NCBI GenBank assembly: GCA_963575745.1
Contig: CAUYUJ010014593.1
Location: 427,508 to 491,507 of the forward strand
From: Prorocentrum cordatum
Taxonomy: Eukaryota; Sar; Dinophyceae; Prorocentrales; Prorocentraceae
DNA: 64,000 bases
Reading direction: 5' to 3'
Each line of letters opens with the position of its first letter. Position 1 is the first letter of the stretch. Both the position numbers and the translations under genes were made by a program. Below the pieces are notes generated by a model. The model saw only the letters and a list, made by a program, of their open reading frames with translations, was not told the origin of the DNA and did no database searches. This document shows, one piece after another, positions 31,530-42,312 of the stretch.

Positions 31530-32430
31530 TTTTCCTCCCCCTCTCCCTCCTCCTCCTCGTCCTCCTCTTTCGTCTCCCTTCCTTCTCCTTATAACTTCTC
31601 CTTGTCGCACCCCGAGGCATGTTTTTTTTAGGGCGGGCCGGGCGTTTCGCCTGAGACTTCCTCACCATCTATAACCCTGAAGCCTAAACAGTGAGAACAG
31701 CTTCACAGATGGAGGGCGGGCCGTTTTCAAAATATGGCTCTCGACTTCGCGCCGCGCACATTCGTAGAAAGTGACAAGAGCTTCACGGATTGAGGGCGTT
31801 TCCTTTTGAAATTGCGGCTCTCGCCTTGCGCAGCGCATACTCGTTTTAAACATTGCCAGAGCCCAGCGGATTGAGGGCGGGTCGTTTTCAAAATGTGGCT
31901 TTCGCCATATCGCCGCGTACATTCGTTTTTGACAATTACAAGTCAATTACAAGTGCTTCACAGATTGAGGGCGGTTCCTTTTCAAACTGTGGTTCTCGCC
32001 TTAGCGCCGCGCGCATTCGTTTTTATAAGTTGCAGGAGTTTCATTGGGTCCCGCGATCGACGTACCATGAATGGCGTTTTCAAAGGGTTCAAGATTTTGC
32101 GTGCGCAGCAGTTATGTTGATTCGCGGTGTTGAAGTTCCCAAAATGGTTCCCACACGATTCCGGATCGTCAAGACGCAGCAGTCAGGTTGACACGCGGCA
32201 TTGAAATCCAGAGTGCGATTTTCTGGCATGTGTCAGGATTTTCAAACGCAGTTTCCCCGATGGAAATGAACCGTTGTGGGGGCCTAGGAAGAGGGAGCTT
32301 GGAAGGAGGGTTAATTCCGACATCGTTGATGACTTTTGGGTTTACACTGGTCCTCCTCCTCATCATCCTCCTCATCCTCCTCCTCTTTCTTTTCCTCCTC
32401 ATCCTCCACGCCATCAGCAGCAACATAACA
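31530..32430 (-). repeat. R-family dispersed repeat, copy 1 (inverted)
   Basis: Reading on -: a polypurine end at 32340-32400, AGTGTAAACCCAAAAGTC, a leader of about 300 bp, then about 80-bp tandem units (31680-32060) carrying GGCGAGAGCCACATTTTGAA and CCGCCCTCAATCCGTGAAG. It ends with GAAGTCTCAGGCGAAACGCC (31640-31655), GGGGTGCGAC and a second polypurine tract. Copy 2 at 36228-37095 has the same order on +. Confidence 0.8.
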
Positions 32431-32689
32431 ACTTTCGACAAGGATAACTCTCATCTATCGGCTCGAGATCCACAGAAACTGGATGCCAGGAGCAGGCGTG
32501 TCCCTCCAACCCCCGCTGCAGCGCGGCCCCTCCGCCCTCCCGCGCACTCGTCCCCGCGCCGCTGTGCCCGCCCCTCTCGCTGCTGTCCCGAGGGCGTTCC
32601 CGGCGCAGCGCGTCTCCGCGCCAGTGCCCCGTTCCTCCCCGCGCTTCCCGTCCTCTTCCCCTGGCGCCTTCGGCGGAGCTCCCTATGGG
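32431..32689. other. unassigned
   Basis: C-rich sequence with no recognised feature. Confidence 0.45.
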
Positions 32690-33155
32690 GCCACGAAGCG
32701 TGAGAGGGGTTTGTCGACATGAGCCTGGTGGCGCCATGCGAACCCTGCCACGGACGCCCCTCGGCGGAGCTCCCAACGGGGCCACGAAGCGTGTCAGGGA
32801 TGTGCCGACATGACTGCGGTGGCGCCATGTGAACTCTGCCACAGGGGCCTTCGGAGCTCCCAATGGGGCCACGGAGCGTGTGATGGGTGTGTCGACATGG
32901 GCGCGGTGGCGCCATACGGACCCCGCCAGTGGGGCCTTTGGAGGAGTCCGCCAGGGGCCACGGACCGTGTGAGAGGTGTGCCGACGTGGGTGCGGTCAGG
33001 CACGCGCGATTCCTGCCAGCGTGGTCTTCGGTGGAACTCTCTATGAAGCCTCGAAGCGTGTGAGGAGCGTGCCGTAATTTGCGCGGTGGCGCCATGCGAA
33101 CCTTGCCATTGGGGCCTTCGGCGGAGTTCTGTATGAGGCCACGAACATGTGAGGC
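32690..33155 (+). repeat. about 85-bp degenerate satellite, 5-6 copies
   Basis: GGTGGCGCCATGCGAAC, GCCTTCGGCGGAGCTCCCAA, GGGGCCACGAAGCGTGTGA and GTGCCGACATG repeat in order with about 83-90 bp spacing. Confidence 0.85.
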
Positions 33156-33164
33156 GTGTGCCTA

Positions 33165-33690
33165 AATAAGTGCGCTTCCTCCGGACGACTTCTTCCGAAC
33201 GTGGACGATTTATTCCGGACGACCTTTTCTGGACGATTTCGTCCGGACGACTTCTTCTGGACGAATTCATTTGGACGATTTCTTCCAAACGATTTTTTCC
33301 AGACGAGCTTGTCTTTCGAACGGCTTTTTTTTTCCGGGCGTTTTTTTCAGATACGATTTTTTCCAGACGATCTTTCGGGGTGATTTGTTCCGAATCACTT
33401 CTTCCGAACGCCTTCTTCCGAACGCCTATTTTGTCGTCCTCTCCCATCCTTCCTCCTCCGTCTCCGCCGCACCAGTATATCTCGACACCCGAAAAAAGAA
33501 TCTCTGTCTCGACGACTTCTTCCGGGTGACTTCTCCTGGACGATTTCTTCCGGACCACGCTTTCCGAAGACGACTTCTTCCGCGACGATTTGTTCTGGAC
33601 CGTTTTTCCGGATCTGCAGACGACTTCTTCCGGAAAAAAGGTGTTCCGGAACAAGTCGTCGCGGAAGAAGTCGTCGCGGAAAAAGTCGTC
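33165..33690 (+). repeat. TTCCGGACGACTTC minisatellite
   Basis: Units of about 14-25 bp around TTCCGGACGATTTC or CTTCTTCCGGACGA in + orientation to about 33620, with inverted copies (GGAAGAAGTCGTCGCGGAA) at 33640-33695. Confidence 0.85.
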
Positions 33691-34044
33691 GTCTTCCGGG
33701 CGGGGGGGAGGCATCTGTGGGGTGGGCCCCTTCCCCCTCCCCATCTCCGTCTTTCGGAGGAGGGGAACAAATAGGACGGCAGATGGCGGTCTCCATGGGC
33801 CGGCATGGGATGCATTCGCGGGGTTTCTGTGGGCTTCCCTCTCCCCCCATTTCCGTCCTCATCGTCGTCATCGTCATCGTCGGGGGGAAGAGGGCGTCAG
33901 TGGGAAGGAGCCCTGGCGGGCGCGCCACTGGCCAGGAGGCACTGGTGACGCACCCGGTGAAGAACGTGTGCGGCGTGGCGGCCTTGGGCGGTCTTGGCCT
34001 GGCGCTGCACCGCAGACCTGGGCGCGGGGGAGGGTGTGTGCAAC

Positions 34045-34276
34045 GTCGATGCCGCTCCTCCTCCCCCTCCTCTTCCTCCTCCTCCTCCTTCTCCTCCTCC
34101 TTTTCCTCCTCCTCCTCGTCCTCCTCCTCCTCCTCCTACACCTCCTCCTCCCCCTCCTCCCCCTCCTCCTCCTCCTCCTCCTACACCTCCTCCTCCCCCT
34201 CCTCCCCCTCCTCCTCCTCCTCCTCCTCCTCCTCCTCCTCCTCCTTCTCCTCCTCCTCCTCGTCCTCCTCTTCCTC
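34045..34276 (+). repeat. (CTC)n microsatellite
   Basis: About 230 bp of CTC/TCC with CACCTC and CGTCCTC interruptions. Confidence 0.9.
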
Positions 34277-34826
34277 CACCTGCGCTGGGGGCCGTCGTGG
34301 TCGTTGCCAGAGCGGGAGGGGAGCAGCAGCCGTGGGCGGAGGAGGAGGGCAGAAGAGGGATAGATCACAGGGATCACAGCCATCGCGTAGCGATATCAAA
34401 CTACGCGCATGATTGCCACCCGCTGAGCGCCGCCGCGAACGTGAGGACAATGATGAGCGACGCAGCCACGAAGTCCCAATGCCCAGCGTCAAGACTTGAG
34501 CGCCAGCCCTGGGAAGCCAGAAATCTCGAGACTGCGTCATCTCGCATAATGAATTGCCGGCCACGCTCCTGATCGTTCTACTGCACACAAGATAGGTACA
34601 TGTCCGTATGCCCACGACCTGCGTGATCACTTGGAGTGCGCCGAATTCGGTTTCCCCATCGTTGCGCCGATTCGATGTGTGAGTTTAAGTGCGACCCCAT
34701 TTTGCAGCAACAATCTGAACGACACGCGCATCCAATGAGCTTATGCAACACGGGGAAGGACAACACCAAAGTTCCGCGATCTCTGAAAGGGCATCCTATG
34801 GGCACATACCAATGTAGCACAAGTCT
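34277..34826. other. unassigned, possibly LINE-derived
   Basis: Sequence of ordinary complexity leading into the broken LINE. It may be its eroded upstream part, but I cannot read RT motifs in it. Confidence 0.35.
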
Positions 34827-35645
34827 GTGCATATTGTTTTTGCTACGCATGTTGCCAGCATCGACGCAGTAAGCAGTTCGCTGTGTAATGCAACTTACAT
34901 GTTGGACGAGCTTGAGGCCCTAATCATTTCCGATTGGAGGCTCAAGATCAAGCAATCGAGTACATCTTGCATGGTGGCTGCTGGAGGTGACCCGTCCGTG
35001 GCGGACAAGGCCGTCTGGGCGCCGACCGACTCCTTTGAAGCCCTCGGCCACGTCCTAGAAAATACCTGAGCATGCACGATTTGCGTGGACAGGACCTTGG
35101 CAGCTATGTGGGGCGCGTTCTGAGCAAATTGTTCGACGCATCGGCTAGGGGAGGTCCCTTTGCAGCAGCGTCTCAAGTTGCTGGACCGGTCAGTGCTGCC
35201 TGTATTTGACAATCGATGCATTCGGTGGCGCCCAGCCGCCACCCTGGATGGGGCGCATCGACACCTGCCAGCGCCGCATGGTTGTCCTAGTTGCTCATAC
35301 GGGTGCCGCGGAATGCTGGCGAACAGGCGCCAGATTACTTCCGCCGTAGGGCTCGTGAGGCCAAGGACTTGTGTAGGCACAGGCGTTGGTGGAGCCGTCG
35401 CCATCGCTTCCGTGTCTTAGATCGGCGTGTGCATTTTGAGCGACCCCGGAACAGCCGCTCATGGGCTGCGCAGTTGTTGCGTTGGCAAGGCGACCGTTGG
35501 CTCCAAAGCCGGAGAGCTCAGCACAATAGCTACACCGTGTATGTTGGACGGACAGATGCGAGGCTGGCAGCCCGTCGTCTACTGCAGGAGGTGGCACGAT
35601 GGCGCTTGGTATTCGCTGGAGCACATGCTGCCTGGCTCGCACGCC
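34827..35645 (+). pseudogene. second LINE reverse-transcriptase remnant (C-terminal part)
   Basis: Fragments typical of the region after the RT palm of dinoflagellate LINEs. DELEALIISDWRLKIKQSS and DSFEALGHVLENT (frame 3, 34905-35067) are followed by a stop and a shift to LSMHDLRGQDLGSYVGRVL. Frame 3 then gives LKLLDRSVLPVFDNRCIRW (about 35170-35225), another frame gives QRRMVVL, and frame 2 gives RVPRNAGEQAPDYFRRRARE (about 35297) with WAAQLLRWQGDRWLQSRRAQH (about 35464-35526). The order matches thumb and C-terminal regions. At least three frame changes and stops make it non-functional. It differs in sequence from the LINE at 17952, so it is another lineage. Confidence 0.65.
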
Positions 35646-35734
35646 GCGGTTCACCCCACCTCCCTCCTCCCCTCTCCCTCAGTCGGACGTAGTTCGTGTT
35701 ATTTTTGATGTTCATTGATGCTTTCTTTCAGCGT

Positions 35735-35761
35735 AGTGTGTGTGTGTGTGTGTGTGTGTGC

Positions 35762-35848
<87 letters not shown>

Positions 35849-35870
35849 TGCGTGTGTGTGTGTGTGCGTT
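35735..35870 (+). repeat. (TG)n microsatellite
   Basis: About 135 bp of TG with GTGC blocks near both ends. Confidence 0.95.
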
Positions 35871-36017
35871 TTGCGCGCGCTCTCTGCGGTGACACCCCGC
35901 TTCCTGAGTCTGAGTCAGTGCAGCACCAGCGAAATCAAACAAAGCACAGCGAGGACACCCAGCGACCATGCTAGCTGCTAGACTGCTCGGAGCAGTCGAA
36001 ACCCAGACACCTCATAG

Positions 36018-36227
36018 ATTTCGCTGCTGCTGCAGGTTGTTCGCGAAGTCGCACGTCTGGAGCGGCACCCCTCAAGCACCACGTGGAGGCTCAAGGAGCA
36101 CTCCGCGCCTCGCCAGCTGCCCAACCCCCAGCACGCAAGCGCGGCCATGTCACGCAGGCTGGAGCCTGAAGGAGATGTTGAGGGAGGCCCTGACCCGGAT
36201 GCGCTCGAGGAGGAAGCGGACGGATAG
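36018..36227 (+). CDS. possible short coding fragment, unknown
   Basis: I do not recognise this. An open stretch of 69 codons begins after an in-frame TAG at 36015 and ends at TAG 36225-36227. It reads as a mixed, non-repetitive sequence (VVREVARLERHPSSTTWRLK at about 36033-36092) with an acidic tail (EGDVEGGPDPDALEEEADG). A pyrimidine-rich stretch ending CTGCTGCTGCAG at 36026-36037 could be a 3' splice site. The only ATG is late (about 36147). It may be a terminal exon, the end of the neighbouring LINE, or chance. It stops directly before the polypurine end of R copy 2. Confidence 0.2.
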   Translation: MSLLLQVVREVARLERHPSSTTWRLKEHSAPRQLPNPQHASAAMSRRLEPEGDVEGGPDPDALEEEADG

Positions 36228-37095
36228 AAGGAGGAGGGAGGGAGGGAGGGAAAGGAGGAGGAGGAAGAGGAGGAGGAGGAGGAAAAGGAGGAGGAGGACC
36301 AGTGTAAACCCAGGAGCCGTCAACGATGTTGGAATTAACCCTCCCTCCAAGCTCCCTCTTCATAGGCCCCTACACGGTTGATCTCAATCGAGGGAATTGC
36401 TCCGCTGGAAGAACAGTTTGAAGACCTTGACGCATTGCAAAACATTGTTCTCGGGATTTCCACGCAAGGAGACTGCTGCGTCCTGACGATATGGAGTCTT
36501 GCCAGAACGCCATTCTGGGACTTCAACACCGCGAGCAAATATTATTATTGCACCCGCTTAATCCGGAATCCCTCCAAGACGCCATTTATGGTACGTTGAT
36601 TATGAGAACCCGTGACGCCCTTGAAATGTTTTAGAACGAATGTGCGCGGCGCTGAAGCGAGAACCACAGTTTGAAAAAGAACCGCTTTCAATGCGCGAAA
36701 CGCTTGCAAGTTGTTGCAACGAATGCGCGCGGCGCTAAGGCGAGAGCCACATATTGAAAACGACCCGCTTTCAATCCGTGAAACTCTTGCAGATTTTGAA
36801 AACGAATGCACGCGGCGCTGAGGAGAGAACCACATTTTGAAAAGGAGCCGCCCTCAATCCGCGAAGGTCTTGCAATTTTCCAAACGAATGTGCGCGGCGC
36901 TAAGGCGAGAGCCACATGTTGAAAACGACCCGCCCTCGATGTGTGAAACTGTTGCCAACTTCGAAGCTTCTGAATCATGAGTGGTGAGGAAGTCTCAGGC
37001 AAAACGCCCGGCCCGCCCGGGGTGCGACAGAGAGAATTTAGTGATAGGGAAAAGGAATGGAGGAGGAGGGACGAGGGAGGAGGGAGGAGGAGCAC
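36228..37095 (+). repeat. R-family dispersed repeat, copy 2
   Basis: The clearest full copy. Polypurine tract (36228-36298), AGTGTAAACCCAGGAGCC, ACCCTCCCTCCAAGCTCCC, then a leader with TTCTCGGGATTTCCACG and CTGCTGCGTCCTGACGAT. Next are about 80-bp units at 36600-36950 (GGCGAGAGCCACATTTTGAA type), GAAGTCTCAGGC, GGGGTGCGAC and a closing polypurine tract (37050-37095). No terminal inverted repeats and no ORF. Shared ends with copies 1 and 3 define an element of about 870 bp. Confidence 0.8.
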
Positions 37096-37769
37096 CACGA
37101 AGAGGTGAAATCGTGTTCGAATTTAATAGGGAAGGGGGGACTGGAGCGAAACCAGCCACGCTTCGGCCTCAAAAGTAGAGGAGGCGGAATGGGAGAATAG
37201 GGAGGATAAGGAGGGGAGGGACCTGAATACACGCAAGATGCACCAGCGATGCTGCAATACAGCCTCCCGTTTCCCTCCACTCCCTTAAACGATCAGCACC
37301 CTGTGGGCCTGCCCTTCGGCGGGGGCCCCGGTTAAAAAGAAATGGTGTATTGCATATTTCTGTCGCGTTCCCTCCTCCTTCCTCCCTCCTTCTCATCGCC
37401 CGCCTATCCCCGTGCCGTTAGGACCTGAAGTTTTGGAGCGCATTGCGCAACATCGCGCGCAGGCGCGTGACAGAAGAGCTGCTAAACTCCACGAAACGAG
37501 ACAGGCTCGCTTGCGTGAGGTAGCCCCGTCGGAACCTGGATCATAATTTTGGCAGCGGTTTGTTCGGATAGGTTGCCGCCTGTCATTTATCATGATTTGC
37601 GCGGACAAGTGGAGGTGCAGAAGAGCAAGTGGCTGTCGTCTTCTGTACCGCCTCTTTCACCCACCTCTCGATATGACTGCTCGCTCTCTGGTGGCAAGCA
37701 GTACGGGGGGTTCTGCGGCGTATGACTCGGGGCCATGCTGTTGCTGCCCTCGTTGGCCTCGATTGCGTT
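37096..37769. other. unassigned
   Basis: No repeat or gene signal that I can support. Confidence 0.45.
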
Positions 37770-38565
37770 GTTGGTGTTTTCTCTCTCCGTTTGATCTCCA
37801 GCTGCCGCCCCAGTTCGATAGGTTTCGGGCGCCGTACCAGGTACGGCGAACCTCTTTCGGGGCGGGCAGCCACGCGCGCAGGCCCGCGCCCGCGTATCGG
37901 GCACGCCAGGCCGTCTCACCTTTCCCACTTCCTTTCCTAGCGCTTCGGCTTACTAGTGTCGGGTCCGAGGGAGGGTTTAGGTTTGTTGGCGGGGACGAGG
38001 TTCGTACCGCGGCGTTGGATCAGGCATGGGCCACAGGTCGAGCGTGCGAAATCGCCCACTCCCTTTGGCCCCCGCCTCGTGCCCGCACCCGCCCAATCGG
38101 CTGCCGTTTCGGCCGTTCGCAGGTCATCTCACCCGCTCCCCACTTTGTTCTGCCTCCTCTTGCCCCCTGGTGCTTCTCTCTCCTTTCGGTCTCTAGCTGC
38201 CGTCCCAGTTCGAGAGGTTTCGGGCGCCGTACCAGGCACGGCGAACCTCTCTTGGGCGGGCGCAAACATGCGCGCCGCCCCGCGCCCGCGCATCGGGACC
38301 GTCAGGCCGTCCTACCTTCCCCGCTTCCCTGCCTAGCGTTTTTCAGCTGACTATGGTCGGGACCGAGGGTGGCTTTAGGCTTGTTGGGGGGATGCGGTTC
38401 GCAATGCGGCGTTGATGCAGGCAGGGGGCACAGGTCGAGCGTGCGAAAATCGTGCACTCCCGCGGGCCCCTGCTTCGCACCCGACCACTTAGCTGCATTT
38501 TTGTGTCAGCCCTTTCGTAGGCTATCTCACCTGCTCCCCTCCTGATCATTTTGCCTCCTCTTGCC
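37770..38565 (+). repeat. 405-bp tandem duplication
   Basis: CTGCCGCCCCAGTTCGA at 37801 and CTGCCGTCCCAGTTCGA at 38206 start two diverged copies, each running through GGTTTCGGGCGCCGTACCAG, GGCGAACCTCT, CCCGCGCCCGCG and GTCGGGACCGAGG. Each copy ends with CACAGGTCGAGCGTGCGAAA and CTGCCTCCTCTTGCC. Similarity extends about 390 bp. Indels break any shared frame, so it is not an obvious gene duplication. Confidence 0.9.
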
Positions 38566-39734
38566 TCCTCCCTTCTCCTGCAGCGTTGTGTTGCGCTATG
38601 TGCGCTTTACGACGATGACGGCGGGGGGTGGCATGTGCATGGGCGGGCGGAGCACTTACACCTTGGAGCCCCTGCTGCTAGATGCCGCGTGTTTCTGCCA
38701 GTAGCAAGTAAGTGCCGCACTAAGCTGACCGTTTCGGCGAATCAGAACGCAATTCCAAATTTCTGCTTCTCCCTCTTCTTTCCTCCTTCCTTCTCCCTCC
38801 TTCTCCCTGCCTCCTCCCGCCTTCTCGCCCCTCCTCCCTCCTTCTCCCTCCTCCCTCCTTCTCCTCCCTCATCCCTCCCCCCGCCATCCACATCCTCCGT
38901 CCTTTTTCCTTCTTCCTTCCCCGTAAGGGTTCCTGCTTGAGAGAGCGGTGTGGCCAGCGTGCCGAGTGCGCTAGCCACTTGCAAAGTTCAGGAGGGAAAG
39001 AATCACACAGACACGATTAATCGTCGTTTCCCAACAAAATATTGGAACATATATGAAGTGGGGGGGATGACGACAATCCCGAAAAAGATATGAAAACATT
39101 GAGAAGCTTACTATTTGTGTGTATTTATGTGTGTCCTTGGGCCCTTTGAGAGGACCCATCATAGTTTCCCGTGGATGGGCAGTTTCGTCGAAGATGGCTG
39201 GTGTGGCACATCAGTAACCTAGGAGCTGAATCGGTATCGGTCCTCCACTCCTCGTCGGCATCAAATCAGGCGAGGGCGCCTGATCAAAAAGAAATTGTCT
39301 TGCTCATCCATGGTGCACTCTATCCTCGCAAGCCTGCCAGCCACATCCTGCCTCCTCCCCTCTCCTCCGCCTCCCTTTTTCCTCGCTACCCTTCCCGCCG
39401 CGGCCCTCCGCGTTGCAGCCCCCCTCCCTTGGCAGTGCGGGAGGCTCACGGGGGCCGGTCTGCTCACTGCGAGCCTCGTCGTCTGGAAGCTGAAGCCGAA
39501 GAAGCACCAGGGCTAGGAGCCGGCACCCTCCGTGTTCGTTTCACGTTTTTTTTTGTGTTGGTGCGCTACTCATGGCGGCCACTACATTTTCGCCTGTGTG
39601 CCTTTTACACGAGCACTTTGGCTACGCGTGCAGTTTGATGGTGCGATTGCTACTGTGAATGAGTCATGGCTGCTGATAGCGTTATTTTATTATTGCTGAT
39701 GTCGTTGTCGTTGTCGTTGGTTCTCATTTCTAAC
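38566..39734. other. unassigned; polypyrimidine at 38765-38930
   Basis: A CTTCTCCCTCC-rich run and otherwise ordinary sequence. No gene recognised. Confidence 0.45.
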
Positions 39735-40110
39735 GAATCACAATAATAATTGCTGATCCCCGCTTTTGTAACCATTGTATGTTTCAATTGAAGTGCCCCT
39801 CCTGGGGCTCGCACTCAGTTTTCACAAGGGGAAGCGATGGATCACCAAACTGGGCCCTAGGCCCCCTGTTTACAACAACAACGGCGCCCGCTTGATATGT
39901 CTGGATAATTTATTTCCAAATCGCGCTCTCGCGCGGGATGTCCTCACAATTTATACAGGGATCGCGCTCTCGCGTGGGACTTCCTCGCCATTTATTCGGA
40001 CGCCGCGCCCTCGACACTCAGGAATCACTCTCTCGCTGTGGATTGCCTGGTTACTTTGGGAATCGCACTATCTCTCGACTTCCTCCCGATTCGTGCAGGA
40101 CGCACGCTTC
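39735..40110 (+). repeat. P-family repeat, copy D (5' part only)
   Basis: Starts AATAATAATTGCTGATCCCC, then TTCAATTGAAGTGCCCCTCC, CTGGGCCCTAGGCCCCC, TACAACAACAACGGC and four 42-bp-type units with CGCGCTCTCGCG and GACTTCCTC. It ends before the GTGGCCCC array. It helps fix the outer boundary of the family. Confidence 0.7.
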
Positions 40111-40544
40111 AGCAACCCTCCTGCTCGACCTGGCCGCCTTGGCCCGCCTTCCCGACCCGCCCGTTCGGGTCTACCCGCGCGATCTGCCCGTCTGGTTCTG
40201 CCACGTGTCTTCTGCTCCCAGCCACCCTCCTGCGATTCTCTCTCGTGCTCCATCCTCCTCCTTCCCCCTTGTCCCTTCCTCCCATCCGTCCTCTCTTCCC
40301 CTGCCTTAGGGGCTGAACGAAGTATATGGTGCAGGTAAGACAGGTATACTCCTCCGGGGACACGATGGAAGACCCCGCCGAAGGGGCGCGCGTGGCCGGC
40401 CAGCCGGCGCAGAGTTTCACCCGCCCCCCCTCGGGGGGGGCGGTTCGGGCGGCCTCGTGGCGACCAACAGGCCGTTCCGGCAGACGTCCGCGGCGCGGGA
40501 GCGGGGATGTGGGGAAGGGGGCGGGGAGGAGGGAGGAAGGAGGA
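40111..40544. other. unassigned
   Basis: No supported feature. Confidence 0.45.
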
Positions 40545-42312
40545 GGTACTAGGAGGAGGAGGAGGAGGAGAAGGAGGAGGAGGAGGAGGAGGAGGAGGAG
40601 GGAGGAGAAGGAGGAGGAAGAGGAGGAGACGGAGGAGGAGGAAAAGGAGGAGGAGGACCAGTGCAAACCCAAGACTCATCAACGATGTTGGCACACGCCC
40701 TTTTTCCAAGCTCTCTCTTCATGGGCCCCTACACGGGATCATCTCCACTGAGGGAACTGCTTCGTGGGGAGACAACCGTCTGACGACCTTGCAGCGTGCC
40801 AAAACCGTTCTCGGGACTCCAACGCCATGGATCAGCCTGACTGTTGCGTCCTGGCGATTCTGACCCGGTTCAGAACACAATTCTTGGGACTTCAGCATCG
40901 CGAACCAACGTAACTGTTGCGCCCTCACGTTCCAGAGTCTTTACAAAACATTATCCGGTGTACCTTGACCAGGAAATCCGCCAAGCTCTTGAAATGTTTT
41001 AAAACGAGAGTGCGCGGCACCACGGCGAGTTACATTTTGAAAACGAACCGCTCTCAATCCGTCAAGCTCTTGCAAGTGTTTCAGACGAGTGTCCGCGGCG
41101 CTAAGGCGAGAACCACATTTCGAAAACGATCCGCCCTCAATCTGTGAAGCTCTTGAAATTGTTTGAAACGAGCACGCGTTGCGCTAAGGCAAGAAACACA
41201 GTTTTAGAAAACGACCCACCCTAAAGCCGTGGCATTCTTTGAAGGTATCATAACAAATGTGCCGGGCTCTAAGACAAGAGCCACATGTAGAAAACCACCC
41301 GCCATCAATCCAGGATGTACCCCAAGTAGATATCAACCTGGGTTTATAATGTTGCGGGAATATGAACTGGGGTTCATAATGTCCCCCCTGGAACATTGTC
41401 AACCTGGATTCGTAATGACCCGGGAATCTTATCAGGAGTTTATATCATGTTCTTTTGGAACATCATAAACTTCGGTTTATAATGTTTTCGGGGCCCCAAA
41501 CCCAGAACCCCAATACGATGAATTGGAGTCATTATATTGGAATGATACCAACGGTTATTTCCCCCCCAACCCCCTGTCACCAGGGTAAAAATTATTTTGT
41601 TCGAATGTTGGCCCTGGTTTCTTATTCCCGGGACATAATAAATTTGGGTAGATAGTCCCGGAATGATAATAGTCGAGCCGAGGGGGGGTCGATTCGGTTT
41701 GCTTATTTGTTAGCAGGACCTTCGACGCTGGGGCTTATTATTTCGGAACGATAATAATCGAACCTGGGGGGTCGATTTGATTTACTATTTCTTATTTCCC
41801 CCAACCAATGCGTCTCACAGGGAGAACATCAGCCACGGTTTACTATTTTGGAATAGCGAACTTGGGTCTTCAACTTGGACAGATAAGAATGCAGCTGGGG
41901 GGGTCACCGACAACTCCGCCATAAGATGATGAGTTGAGGTTTATCATCGAATGATAACAGGCTTAGGTTTTTCTTTCTTAGGTAATGAACAACAGTCGAC
42001 GAGGATTTCGCACTCACCCTCCCTCAATCCGTGACGCTCTTGCAAAGCTTGAAAACAATATGTGCACGGTGCCAAGGCGAGAGCCACATTTTGAAAACGG
42101 CCCGCCCTCCATTTGTGAAGGTGTTGCCAATGTGTAAGCGTCAATGTCGAAAGTGGTGGGGGAGTCTCAAGCGAAACGCCTCCCGCCCTTTCGACCAGCC
42201 TCGGGGTGCGACATGGAGGAGTTATCCATGAGGGAAAGGAATGAAGGAGGAGGAGCAGGAGGAGCAGGAGGAGGAGATGGAGGAGGAGGAGGAGGAGGAG
42301 GAGAAGACGGAG
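40545..42312 (+). repeat. R-family dispersed repeat, copy 3, interrupted
   Basis: Same order as copy 2: polypurine (40545-40658), AGTGCAAACCCAAGACTC, a leader, and 80-bp units (40965-41316). It is then broken by about 680 bp of unlike sequence (41317-41997) and resumes with an R unit (42000-42135), GGAGTCTCAAGCGAAACGCC, GGGGTGCGAC and a closing polypurine tract to 42312. Confidence 0.75.
41317..41997. mobile_element. AT-richer insertion inside R copy 3
   Basis: Internal repeats: GGGTTTATAATGT/GGGGTTCATAATGTC-type units at 41330-41490, and an 87-bp-spaced pair around GATAATAGTCGAGC and GGGGGGTCGATT (41660 and 41748). TCAATCC stands at both edges (41308-41314 and 41998-42004), but this is also part of the host repeat unit, so it is not clean proof of a target duplication. 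No ORF of interest. Confidence 0.5.
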
